Origin: ZC4RG17 sp036259475
GTDB taxonomy: Bacteria > Actinomycetota > Acidimicrobiia > Spongiisociales > ZC4RG35
DNA: 64,000 nt
Reading direction: 5' to 3'
Assembly: GCA_036259475.1 (NCBI GenBank)
Contig: DATABS010000059.1
Coordinates: 1 to 64,000 of the forward strand
In this document: positions 25,090-33,325 of the stretch, in pieces
How positions within the stretch are numbered: position 1 is the stretch's first letter
How the letters are laid out: each line of letters opens with the position of its first letter
Translations under genes and position numbers: made by a program
The notes under the pieces: model-generated
What the model was told of the DNA's origin: nothing
The model's database searches: none
The model's input: the letters and a program-made list of their open reading frames with translations, nothing else

Positions 25090-26349
25090 TCAGGTTTCAA
25101 CCGGTTGTCCTCTCCTCGCCAGGTTGCCCTCCAGCGGTTTGAGAAGGCGGAACAGCAAGGCCGATCCCAGCGCTGCGACACCGGCGATGATGAACGAACC
25201 ATAGATCGACTGGACCATCATCAGACCGGCGAAGGCCACCGGAGCGATGAATTTACCGAAGTTCCGGATGGCACCGGTCCAAGACACGAAACTGGCGCGT
25301 TGTTCGGTGTCTGTGGCCGCAGCCACGAAGGAGTTTACGAAGACGCCCATCGCCCCGTCGCCGGCCCCATAGACCAACGCCGCTCCCAGGATCGCGCCGG
25401 ACCACGGCATGACCACCATTCCGATCAGGGAAGCGCCCATCGCGATCGAACCTCCCATGACCCACCATGTCGGATGACCTAACCGCGCCAAACGCCCCGA
25501 CAAGGCCGCCAGGACCGCTCCCGTCAACGAAGCCGCGCCTACGGCCAACCCGGCGAAGGTAGGACTGAGTGACCGCGTGGTGACGAGAAACAACGGAAGG
25601 AAGGTCAGGATGCAGAATTTGAGGAACATCCGCAGGAAGCCGCTGTATTGCAGTGCAACGATCGGTGCGCGCCGAAAAAGGCTCAACAGAGCTTTCACCT
25701 TGGGTGCGTGTCGGGACGAGGTCGGTCCCAGCGACGGCGGGTCTTCCAGGTAGATCAGCACGACCACGCCGAGCGGAATCGCGGCTGCCTGCCCGAGCCA
25801 TGGCCAAAACCAATCCATCGACGCGAGGAACCCACCGATGACCGGTGGCACCGTATCGGCGATGCTGATGGCGACGGACCGCCCGCCCAGAGCACCGACC
25901 AGCTCGGGACCGTTGAATGAGTCGCCCAGGATGGTCATAGTCAGAGGCAGCAGACCGGCGAACGCCAGACCCTGCACGAACCGAATCACCAGGAATTGGG
26001 TGAAGTCAGAAGTCGTCGCCAGGAGGACGCCGCAGACACCGAACAAGAGCAGCGACGAGCCGAAAACGATGCGTCGTCCGACCCTGTCCGCCACCATCCC
26101 GATCGGAATGGAGGCCAACGTAGCCGGCAGCAGATAGACGCTCATCACTAGGGCGAGATCGTTCTCGGTCAGCCCCAAGCTCTCCTGCATGACCGGCAAG
26201 GACGGGGCGATCATCTGCACCCCTGTCAGGGCTACTCCAGCCCCAAGCCATGCGAGCCAGGCGTTGCGCCGGGCCGTGTGGACGTCGAGCTGGTCGCCGA
26301 GTCGGGTCTTCACGGACCCGGGACTAGGTTGCCCGGTGCCGTTTGACAA
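25090..26349 (-). CDS. MFS transporter
   Basis: This 419-residue major facilitator protein has about 12 hydrophobic segments and the motif GMVADRVGRRIVFG after helix 2. Its N-terminus is only distantly similar to the two paired MFS proteins in this window. The frame starts with a TTG at 26349, inside the AAA gene, with GGAG about 11 bases upstream; a GTG at 26313 is the alternative. The gene lies between the AAA ATPase and the selenoprotein candidate, all on the minus strand, so export or import of the substrate of this operon is likely. Substrate unknown. Confidence 0.85.
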   Translation of the reverse strand: MSNGTGQPSPGSVKTRLGDQLDVHTARRNAWLAWLGAGVALTGVQMIAPSLPVMQESLGLTENDLALVMSVYLLPATLASIPIGMVADRVGRRIVFGSSLLLFGVCGVLLATTSDFTQFLVIRFVQGLAFAGLLPLTMTILGDSFNGPELVGALGGRSVAISIADTVPPVIGGFLASMDWFWPWLGQAAAIPLGVVVLIYLEDPPSLGPTSSRHAPKVKALLSLFRRAPIVALQYSGFLRMFLKFCILTFLPLFLVTTRSLSPTFAGLAVGAASLTGAVLAALSGRLARLGHPTWWVMGGSIAMGASLIGMVVMPWSGAILGAALVYGAGDGAMGVFVNSFVAAATDTEQRASFVSWTGAIRNFGKFIAPVAFAGLMMVQSIYGSFIIAGVAALGSALLFRLLKPLEGNLARRGQPVET

Positions 26350-27199
26350 CCGAGTCGAGCTCCGGATACGTGAAGGGCGCTGAAGGGTCGGGACGAGTCA
26401 CCAAGGCTTCGAGGACGAGCTTGCGGACGGCACGCCCGCTTTGTCCTTCCAGGGCTGTTGCCAACTCGAGGATCTCGTCGTCCGATATGGCGGACTGGCG
26501 CAGTTCCCGCAGCGTGTCCCGCAGGATCTCGGCGAGGGTTTCGGCATCTGGGAGGCCGATTTCTATCGCCAGATCCAGGCGGTCGAGGAGTGCCTCGTCG
26601 AGGGCGGCCGAGAAGTTGGAGGTAGCGACGATCAGCACGTTCTTTGCCATGGAGGCGAGAAAGTCGACGCCGCGCAGAGCGGCCTCCGTCGCTCGCATCA
26701 CATCGACCGGGTCGCGGCCGCCAGTGGCGAGTGTCCTCGCCGTAACGAGGCTGTCGACCTCATCAACCGCGACGATGACCGGCGGTCCCTTCGCCGCCAG
26801 CTCTGGTAGTGACTTTTCGAGCAGGTTGACGACGTTGCGCTGGCTTTCTCCCAGCATCTGACTCGGCAACGCATGGGGATCGACCTCGGCGAAGATCACT
26901 TCTTTCCCTTCAGCGGCGAAGTCCTCCGCCACCACGTGCGCGAGGCCGCGGACTAGAGACGACTTGCCCGTTCCCGGCGGCCCGTATAGGAGGGCCATCC
27001 CGTGTACCGGAAGACCCACCGGCGAGAACTCGGCCCGGTGCCGGAGGGCGAAATCGGCGTATGCCCGCAGGCGGCTCTTGAGATCCGGGTCGACGTAGAT
27101 TCGTTCCCACCAGTCCCTCCATCCGGGCTGGGGGAGGACGAGCCACCGGAGGAACCCGTAGCGATCCTCACGCCATTGGGGTGAGCCTTCGTCAGGCAT
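26324..27199 (-). CDS. AAA+ ATPase of the Pch2/TRIP13-like type
   Basis: This 291-residue protein has one AAA+ module. Walker A is LYGPPGTGKSSLV (about residues 71-83), Walker B VIVAVDEVDSL (about 141-151), sensor 1 VLIVATSNF, and an arginine-finger region LLDRLDLAIEI. The arrangement resembles the TRIP13/Pch2 group of protein-remodelling ATPases rather than MoxR. A Trp-rich N-terminal segment (GWRDWWERIY) precedes the module. It overlaps the bicupin gene by 8 bases and the MFS gene by 26 bases, so it is translated with both. No HORMA partner is visible. A role as remodelling chaperone for a metalloenzyme, as CoxD-type AAA proteins do in CO dehydrogenase loci, is inference. Confidence 0.8.
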   Translation of the reverse strand: MPDEGSPQWREDRYGFLRWLVLPQPGWRDWWERIYVDPDLKSRLRAYADFALRHRAEFSPVGLPVHGMALLYGPPGTGKSSLVRGLAHVVAEDFAAEGKEVIFAEVDPHALPSQMLGESQRNVVNLLEKSLPELAAKGPPVIVAVDEVDSLVTARTLATGGRDPVDVMRATEAALRGVDFLASMAKNVLIVATSNFSAALDEALLDRLDLAIEIGLPDAETLAEILRDTLRELRQSAISDDEILELATALEGQSGRAVRKLVLEALVTRPDPSAPFTYPELDSVVKRHRAT

Positions 27200-28232
27200 C
27201 CGGGCGGCCTGCCTGAGGATCAGGCCACACCACTCCGCTCAGGTCGGGAGCGTCGAGTTTGGGAGGTTCCTCGAACAGGCTCATCGGCGCCAACAGCGCG
27301 CTCATGGCCATGTAGAGAGTGTCGAAGTTGTGGACCCGAATCAGGGAAGCGATCTCCGAATCGGAGGCGTTGAAGTGTTGATGCCAGGCCCAATGATCGA
27401 CGACGACGAGGTCTCCCGGCCCCCACTCGTAGCGCTCGTCGTCGACGATGCTGTAGCCCTGTCCCGTAACACCGTACAGCCAGGCTTCGCCGCCATGGCG
27501 GTGCCTGGACTGGAAAAGGCCGGGGGCGAGCTGGTGCATGACTGCCGTCAATCCCTGTGTCCGATGGCCGATCGTGCTGTCGACGAGGAAGCCGCTTCGG
27601 GCTCCGCGAGGTGAGACACGGAAGTTGATGTCGTCGTAGGCGGTCAGCACCCTCGACTCCTTGAAGCCCGAGCCGGTGGAAGCCAGACGCCTGAGACGGT
27701 TCGAGTAGGGATCGGCGCCGAGACCGACCTCCTCGGTCGCCGGAGCTGGGGGCAGGTCGTTGGCGTCAGCATCTCCGGCGTCTTCCAGGACGGCGAGTCC
27801 TAGGAGTTCCACAAGCGGTTCGACGCTGAATGATATGAACTTGGCCGTCTTGCTTCCCTCGTTTCCGTGACGGTGCCAGGCCCAACCGGGAATGTAGATG
27901 GTGTCCCACGGCCGCCAGTCGTGTCGGCGCCCGTTCACCTCAGTCCAACCGGAGCCGTCAGTCACGAACAGAATGGCGTCCCACGAGTGTCTGTGGACGG
28001 TTGAGACCACTCCCGGATCGATCTCATGGGTGTTGGCGTCGAGCACCAGACTGGGCTCGTCGCCATCCGCACTGACCATGACGCCCCGACGCATGCGGCG
28101 CGGGGTGTCCTCGACCTTGATGTCCTCGCCTTTGATGATGATCCGCTGGTGATCCTTCCAGTACTGGAGGATGTCACCTCGTCGTTGTTTCTGGACCTCG
28201 TAATGAGAGGTTGTAGTTCGCGTCTCAGTCAC
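27192..28232 (-). CDS. bicupin protein (second)
   Basis: This 346-residue protein has two cupin domains: STVHRHSWDAILFVTDGSG with WAWHRHGNEG, and SRHRHGGEAWLYGVTGQG with WAWHQHFN. These hold the metal-binding His/Glu sets. The fold matches gentisate-dioxygenase-like bicupins, but no specific enzyme can be named. I set the start at the GTG at 28232 (VTETRTTTSHYEV); the frame extends upstream across the divergent gene and the operator, which cannot be coding. It is the first gene of the minus-strand operon bicupin, AAA, MFS, selenoprotein, under the palindrome at 28267. Confidence 0.78.
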   Translation of the reverse strand: MTETRTTTSHYEVQKQRRGDILQYWKDHQRIIIKGEDIKVEDTPRRMRRGVMVSADGDEPSLVLDANTHEIDPGVVSTVHRHSWDAILFVTDGSGWTEVNGRRHDWRPWDTIYIPGWAWHRHGNEGSKTAKFISFSVEPLVELLGLAVLEDAGDADANDLPPAPATEEVGLGADPYSNRLRRLASTGSGFKESRVLTAYDDINFRVSPRGARSGFLVDSTIGHRTQGLTAVMHQLAPGLFQSRHRHGGEAWLYGVTGQGYSIVDDERYEWGPGDLVVVDHWAWHQHFNASDSEIASLIRVHNFDTLYMAMSALLAPMSLFEEPPKLDAPDLSGVVWPDPQAGRPDA

Positions 28233-28266
28233 AGCACCATCCGGGTCGCGTGCCGCCGAGCATAGC

Positions 28267-28280
28267 GATTGGATCCAATC
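28267..28280 (-). promoter_or_regulatory. perfect 14-bp palindromic operator
   Basis: GATTGGATCCAATC reads identically on both strands and is the most complete copy of the GGATCC-centred motif. On the minus strand it lies between a possible -35 (TTGGAA) and a -10-like TATGCT (28264-28259), upstream of the second bicupin gene. Confidence 0.65.
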
Positions 28281-28332
28281 CCATTCCAACCCGTCCGGAC
28301 GTCGAATTTTCGACACAAGTGGATTTTGGAAA

Positions 28333-28345
28333 TAGGATCCAATCG
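28333..28345 (+). promoter_or_regulatory. GGATCC operator before coxG
   Basis: TAGGATCCAATCG contains GGATCCAATC as in the palindrome 64 bases to the left; the left arm is ATAGGATCC. TAGGAT could serve as the -10 of the plus-strand operon. The two sites face divergent transcripts. Confidence 0.55.
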
Positions 28346-28398
28346 CGAATGTGTGTCCAAAGGGAACGAGAGCGGAGCAGGCCGAGGCAGCGGACCTG

Positions 28399-28851
28399 AT
28401 GCCAACGGTCGATTTCGAGCGCTCTGTCCAAGTGGACGCCTCGCCCCACGAGGTATGGGAGAAACTCACCACGCCAGAACTCGTGGCAGGCTGGGTCAGC
28501 ATCGTCGACGACGTGCACGAAATCGAACGGCTGTCCCGGTACACGGCGGTCCTCACCGACAGGCTGGGCCCCTTTCGTCTTTCGGCGGATCTGGAGATAG
28601 CGGTGACCGATATCGAGGAGCAGAAGCAGATCACGTTTCGGGCGGATGGGGAAGACCGCCAGGTTGCCTCCCGCATTCAAGTCCAGGCAACGATGGCCCT
28701 CACGCAAACGGATAACGGCACCGACATTGGCGTCAACGGCCGCTACGAGGTGACTGGTCGGGTGGCAACTCTGGGCTCTTCGATGATCCGCGCCAAGGGG
28801 GACAAGATCCTCCAGGAGTTCTTCGCCGCGGCGTCGCGCGAGTTGGGATGA
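28399..28851 (+). CDS. coxG: CoxG-like SRPBCC protein
   Basis: This 150-residue protein resembles CoxG (carbon monoxide dehydrogenase subunit G), a START/SRPBCC fold that recruits molybdenum hydroxylases to the membrane or helps their assembly. It begins FERSVQVDASPHEVWEKLTTPELVAG, typical of the family, and ends with a helix (AKGDKILQEFFAAASREL). I chose the ATG at 28399; the frame also contains a GTG at 28351, close to the operator. It overlaps coxM by four bases. It heads the operon coxG, coxM, coxS, coxL, hydrolase, amidohydrolase, LLM. Confidence 0.82.
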   Translation: MPTVDFERSVQVDASPHEVWEKLTTPELVAGWVSIVDDVHEIERLSRYTAVLTDRLGPFRLSADLEIAVTDIEEQKQITFRADGEDRQVASRIQVQATMALTQTDNGTDIGVNGRYEVTGRVATLGSSMIRAKGDKILQEFFAAASRELG

Positions 28852-29645
28852 GTGTCCTCCCTCCTTTCGAACTCGTCCGACCGCCTGACCTGGGTGGAGC
28901 TCTGGAGGCGCTCTCCGCCGATCATCTGCCCTACGCCGGCGGGACGGAGCTCCTCTTGGCAATGCGGCAGGGACTGCTTCGACCGGCCGCCCTCGTCGAC
29001 CTGAAGGGCGTTCGGGAGCTTTCAGGTATCAGCGTGATAGACGGGTCGATCGTGATTGGCGGCGCCGTTACTCACCGCACCGCCTCCCATGCCGGTGAGG
29101 TGCGGGCGTCGCTTCCCGCCCTGGCTGAGGTTCTGCAGCGAGTCGGTAGCCCCAGGGTGCGCTCGGTCGGGACACTCGGAGGGAATCTGTGTTTCGCAGA
29201 GCCAAAGTCGGACGTGGCGACGATCCTCATCGCCCTGGGAGCCGAGGTCGAGCTCGCATCGACCGACGGTGCCCGCGTCATGCCAGTTGCCGACTTGCTT
29301 GCCGGGCCCTACACCACCGTCCGCGAAGAGAACGAGCTGCTCACCTCGATCTCCGTTCCGGTGGTCGACGACCGCAAGGTGGTGTACGAGAAATTCCAGA
29401 CGATGGAGCGCCCAACCGTAGCCGTGGCCGGCGTCGCCGAACCGGACGGGTCACGGAGAGTGGTGGTGGGCGCCGTAGGGGGACGGCCTGAAACCTTTGC
29501 AATCGGACCGGACGGGCACGATCCGGAGGAGATCGAAGAGTCACTCGAGATCTTTCCGGACCTGACCGGTACTGAGAGCTACAAGCGACACATCGTGTCG
29601 CTGCTCCTGGCAAGAGTGGTGCGGCGACTCGGGTGGACTACATGA
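28848..29645 (+). CDS. coxM: molybdenum hydroxylase FAD-binding subunit (CoxM-like)
   Basis: This 265-residue medium subunit belongs to the xanthine dehydrogenase/CO dehydrogenase family. FAD-contact motifs are YAGGTELLLAM near the start and SVGTLGGNLCFAEPKSDVATI in the middle. It passes electrons from the 2Fe-2S subunit to FAD and on to an acceptor. Starts and stops overlap its neighbours by four bases (ATGA) on each side, as in coupled cox operons. Confidence 0.88.
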   Translation: MSVLPPFELVRPPDLGGALEALSADHLPYAGGTELLLAMRQGLLRPAALVDLKGVRELSGISVIDGSIVIGGAVTHRTASHAGEVRASLPALAEVLQRVGSPRVRSVGTLGGNLCFAEPKSDVATILIALGAEVELASTDGARVMPVADLLAGPYTTVREENELLTSISVPVVDDRKVVYEKFQTMERPTVAVAGVAEPDGSRRVVVGAVGGRPETFAIGPDGHDPEEIEESLEIFPDLTGTESYKRHIVSLLLARVVRRLGWTT

Positions 29646-30121
29646 CCGATGTGACACTCACCACCCAGATCAACGGCCGCCCCCAGACCGCAACGATCGC
29701 GCCGCGGTTGAGCTTGGCCGAGTTCCTGAGAGATGGCCTGGGGCTGACTGGTACCAAACTCAGCTGCGAGATGCAGGTGTGCGGGGCCTGCACCGTCCTG
29801 GTCGATGGCCTTCCCGTCAGCTCGTGCAACTATCTGGCCGCCGACGTGGATGGCAGAGAAGTGCTGACCATCGAGGGGCTCGCCACCGGTCCTGAATTGC
29901 ATCCGATCCAGAAGGCGTTCATCGACAAGTTCGCTATGCAATGCGGATACTGCACGCCCGGCTTTGTGATGATGACCAAAGCGCTTCTCGACGAGGTCGC
30001 CGACCCGAGCACGGATGAGATCGCCGACCACTTCGAAGCAAACATATGTCGCTGCACCGGTTATCAGCCGATCGTCGCCGCGGTGAGAGAAGCGGCCAGC
30101 TTGATACGGGAGGACCGGTGA
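29642..30121 (+). CDS. coxS: molybdenum hydroxylase 2Fe-2S subunit (CoxS-like)
   Basis: This 159-residue small subunit carries two [2Fe-2S] clusters. The N-terminal plant-type site is CEMQVCGACTVLVDG with a later Cys in SSC; the C-terminal site is CGYCTPGF followed by CRCTGY. It relays electrons from the molybdenum centre to FAD. I chose the ATG at 29642 (ATGA overlap with coxM) over a GTG at 29633. Its own stop overlaps the coxL start by four bases. Confidence 0.92.
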   Translation: MTDVTLTTQINGRPQTATIAPRLSLAEFLRDGLGLTGTKLSCEMQVCGACTVLVDGLPVSSCNYLAADVDGREVLTIEGLATGPELHPIQKAFIDKFAMQCGYCTPGFVMMTKALLDEVADPSTDEIADHFEANICRCTGYQPIVAAVREAASLIREDR

Positions 30122-32403
30122 AAGGAGTCAGTGCAGGCAACGCCGTGCCACGGGTAGACGCCCGTGACAAGGTCACCGGCGCAGCCCGCTTTGCCATCGA
30201 CTTCTCGACGGCCGGGATGCTGCATGGAAAGGTCGTGCGTTCCACCCGCGCCCACGCCACCATCCGGGCGATCTCCAAAGACGCCGCATTGGCGGTTCCC
30301 GGCGTAGCGGCGGTCGTCACCGGATCCGATCTCGAGGGCCTCTTCCCTAGGTTCGGCCACGTCGTCGCCGATCATCCGATTCTGGCTCTTGGACGGGTCC
30401 GCTACTTCGGCGAGCCGGTCGCGCTGGTGATCGGCACCTCGCCTCACGCCGCGGCCGACGGAGGCGAGAAAGTCGAAATCTCATACGACGACTTGCCGAC
30501 GGTCATGACACCACACGAAGCGATGGCTGACGGCGCCCCGCTCCTACACGATGAGGAGTATGCCCAGGGTGACCGCTCGTTCGCCGAGGCGCGCTCGGAG
30601 AGAAAGCTCTCAAACCTCGCGCACGAGGCAATTCTCGGCTGGGGAGATGTGGACTCCGCCTTCCAGGAAGCGGCGGTAGTAGTGGAGAGCCAGGTCCATT
30701 TTCCGATGCTGTACGCCTATGCGATGGAGCCATACAACGCCGTTGCGGCGTTCGACGACGGCACGCTGGAAATCGTCTCGACTGCGCAACATCCATTCCA
30801 GGTCCGCGACGACCTGGCTCGCGTGTTCGGGTTGCCGCTGAATCGGGTGAGGGTGCGCTCGCCCCTCCTCGGTGGCGGATACGGCTCCAAGTCGTACACC
30901 AAGGTGGAGCCGCTGGCTGCGGTCGGCGCGTGGGCAACGGGGCAGCCGGTCCGAGTTGCCCTCGACGTGGAAGAGTCGATCCTGACGACCCGGGCCGATT
31001 CCGCCACGATCGATGTCCGAACGGGACTCGACAAAGAGGGCCGCATCCTCGCGAGGGACTTCGACATTCTCTTCAACACGGGCGCCTACGTCGACAACGG
31101 TTCGCTCGTGCTCGCCAAGGCGGTTCACCGTTGCATGGGCCCCTATCGCATCCCCAACCTACGGGTCAGAGGGAGAGCCTTCTACACCAACACCGTTCCG
31201 TCCTCCTCCTACAGGGGCTTTGGCGCCCCCCAGGGGACGTTCGCGGGAGAGACCAACCTCGACCGAGCGGCCGACAAGCTGGGCCTCGATCCCGCAGAGG
31301 TGAGGAGACGCAATCTCGTCCGTCCCGGTGAACGGCATTTGCCCGGAAAGCGAGGAATGGACGCCGACCTCATCGCGGACCTCGACATCGTCGTCGAGAA
31401 GCTCGGCTGGGGCCAGGAGTCGCCGCCCGGTCGCGGGATCGGCTTTGCCTGCTCCGCCTCTGACGCCGGGGCGTTCCCCGTATCCACCGCCACCGTTCGC
31501 TTGCTGGCGGACGGTTCCGTGATGGTCCTCACCGGCTCGACCGAGATGGGCCAGGGAAGCCGCACTGCCCTGGCGCAGATCGCCGCGACGGAGCTCGGTA
31601 TTGATCTGGATCGAGTTCGGGTCGTCCAGTCGGACACGTTCGGGACACCCTACGAACGCACGACAGGCGCGTCGCGGACAACGACACTCACTGGGCTGGC
31701 GGTCCAAAGGGCTTGTCGGGAGGCCTTGCGCCAGCTCGAGGAAATCGGCGCCGAGTTGATGGAGTGCCGGATCGAGGAGGTGAAGACCGCCGAAGGAGTC
31801 GTCGCCGGTCCGGATCGTGAGATCGGCTTCGACGTGGCTGTGCAGGATTGGTTCGGCGGTCGGCAAGGAGAAGTGGTCGGACACGGCGTGGTCCGCCGAG
31901 CCGGTGAGCTGGAGGAGCTGCCTCCGTTCTGGGAGATCGGGATGGTAGGAGTCGATGTCTCGGTCGACCGGGACTCCGGCCGGGTCACGGTGGAGCACCT
32001 CGTGACGGTCGGGGACGTGGGGTATGCCATAAATCCTGCTCTGGTCGAAGGCCAGGACCTGGGCGCGGCGACACAAGGGCTGGGAATGGCCCTGTACGAG
32101 CAGCTCATCTACGACGGCCCCCAGCTCGTCAACCCCAACATCGTCGAGTACCGCGTCCCTCGAATGGTCGACATGCCGTCGCAGATCGATTGCGTGATCG
32201 TGGAACGCTCCGACGGCGTTGGACCGTACGGAGCCAAAGGAGGCGGGGAGGGATCGCTCAACCCCGTTGCGGCGGCGGTCACGTCAGCGGTGGCTCGGGC
32301 GATCGGCATATGGCCTGATCGTCTGCCTCTCACTCCGGAGGCAGTGTGGGAACTGATGAATAAAAGGGAAGAGAGCGACGGCGACGAGGTGACAGATGCG
32401 TGA
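30118..32403 (+). CDS. molybdenum hydroxylase large subunit (CoxL-like)
   Basis: This 761-residue catalytic subunit binds molybdopterin cytosine dinucleotide. Motifs are GGGYGSKSYTK (about residue 252), SSYRGFGAPQG (about 361) and GAKGGGEGSLNP, which carries the catalytic Glu (about 704). The CO dehydrogenase form I loop AYRCSFR is absent, so an organic substrate, probably a heterocycle or aldehyde, is expected. The start is the GTG at 30118, four bases overlapping coxS, with GGGAGG upstream; the longer frame would lie inside coxS. It acts with the CoxM and CoxS subunits encoded just before. Confidence 0.88.
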   Translation: MKGVSAGNAVPRVDARDKVTGAARFAIDFSTAGMLHGKVVRSTRAHATIRAISKDAALAVPGVAAVVTGSDLEGLFPRFGHVVADHPILALGRVRYFGEPVALVIGTSPHAAADGGEKVEISYDDLPTVMTPHEAMADGAPLLHDEEYAQGDRSFAEARSERKLSNLAHEAILGWGDVDSAFQEAAVVVESQVHFPMLYAYAMEPYNAVAAFDDGTLEIVSTAQHPFQVRDDLARVFGLPLNRVRVRSPLLGGGYGSKSYTKVEPLAAVGAWATGQPVRVALDVEESILTTRADSATIDVRTGLDKEGRILARDFDILFNTGAYVDNGSLVLAKAVHRCMGPYRIPNLRVRGRAFYTNTVPSSSYRGFGAPQGTFAGETNLDRAADKLGLDPAEVRRRNLVRPGERHLPGKRGMDADLIADLDIVVEKLGWGQESPPGRGIGFACSASDAGAFPVSTATVRLLADGSVMVLTGSTEMGQGSRTALAQIAATELGIDLDRVRVVQSDTFGTPYERTTGASRTTTLTGLAVQRACREALRQLEEIGAELMECRIEEVKTAEGVVAGPDREIGFDVAVQDWFGGRQGEVVGHGVVRRAGELEELPPFWEIGMVGVDVSVDRDSGRVTVEHLVTVGDVGYAINPALVEGQDLGAATQGLGMALYEQLIYDGPQLVNPNIVEYRVPRMVDMPSQIDCVIVERSDGVGPYGAKGGGEGSLNPVAAAVTSAVARAIGIWPDRLPLTPEAVWELMNKREESDGDEVTDA

Positions 32404-33325
32404 GTCGGAAGTTCGTTTCTTTTCCGAAGGAGTCGAAGTCGTCGGGACCTTGCGCCTTCCCGACGGAGTCGCGCCCTATCCGGGAATCGTGCAGGGCCCA
32501 GGGTGGCTGGGGCTCAGGGACGCCAAGCTCTACCTGCCTTACCACGAGGCGTTGACCGCCCAAGGATATGCGGTGCTCATCTTCGACTACCGCGGGTTCG
32601 GAGACTCGGGAGGCGATCGCAATACCTTGTCCCCTCAGATGCAGCTCGAGGACCTCATCAACGCCGTCACGTATCTACAGACCCGCGACGATATCGAGAG
32701 CGACCGGATTGGAGTGTTCGGCTCTGGAGGCACCGGGGGAGGCAACGCAGTTCTACTCGCCGCCAACGACTCGAGAGTTCGTTGCGCCGTAAGCCAGGTG
32801 CCGGTGGCCGACGGGGAGGACTGGTTGCGGAGGATGCGCCGCGAGTACGAGTGGTACGAGTTCCTCGAGAGGCTCGACACAGACCGGCGACAGCGAGTGA
32901 CGACCGGCAAGGGAGAAACTGTGCATCCCCGCGAGGAGATCATGGTGCCCACACCGGAAAGGCGAGCGACCAACGTGAAAAGCGATGTGGACGGGCGGGT
33001 GCCGACACAAGTCGCTCTCCGGGCTGCCGAGTCGATCATCGCCTACAAACCGATCGATGTCGTATCCCGCGTAGAGAACTTGATGGTCGTCGCGGTGGCA
33101 GACGACGCCGTGACGCCGACCGAACACGCGGTGGCGCTCTACGAGCAGGCGGCCGAGCCGAAAAAGCTGGTCATGCAGCGTCACACCACCCACTACGCGG
33201 CCTATTCGGAGCACGGAAAGGCGGTCATACCGGAGATCGTCGCCTGGTTCGATGCCCACTTGGCGCCTCGAGCCGTTGAGGCGATGACTCCCACGGAACG
33301 CCGGATACTCAAGGAGCGATCTTGA
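32396..33325 (+). CDS. alpha/beta-hydrolase with altered nucleophile elbow
   Basis: This 309-residue protein resembles dienelactone hydrolase-like or X-Pro peptidase-like alpha/beta-hydrolases. It has IVQGPGWLGLRD for the oxyanion region, VLIFDYRGFGDSGGDRN as the typical second strand, and late VAVADDAVTP plus a His-rich end. The expected elbow G-x-S-x-G appears as IGVFGSGGTGGGNA, where the position of the nucleophile is Gly or shifted by one; the enzyme may use another residue or be non-hydrolytic. Its start overlaps coxL by eight bases and its stop overlaps the next gene, so it is part of the molybdenum-hydroxylase pathway. Confidence 0.78.
   Translation: MRESEVRFFSEGVEVVGTLRLPDGVAPYPGIVQGPGWLGLRDAKLYLPYHEALTAQGYAVLIFDYRGFGDSGGDRNTLSPQMQLEDLINAVTYLQTRDDIESDRIGVFGSGGTGGGNAVLLAANDSRVRCAVSQVPVADGEDWLRRMRREYEWYEFLERLDTDRRQRVTTGKGETVHPREEIMVPTPERRATNVKSDVDGRVPTQVALRAAESIIAYKPIDVVSRVENLMVVAVADDAVTPTEHAVALYEQAAEPKKLVMQRHTTHYAAYSEHGKAVIPEIVAWFDAHLAPRAVEAMTPTERRILKERS

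Noticed and set aside
30118..32403. Form I carbon monoxide dehydrogenase
   Set aside because: The gene order resembles cox operons, but the AYRCSFR active-site loop is missing in this and the other three large subunits.
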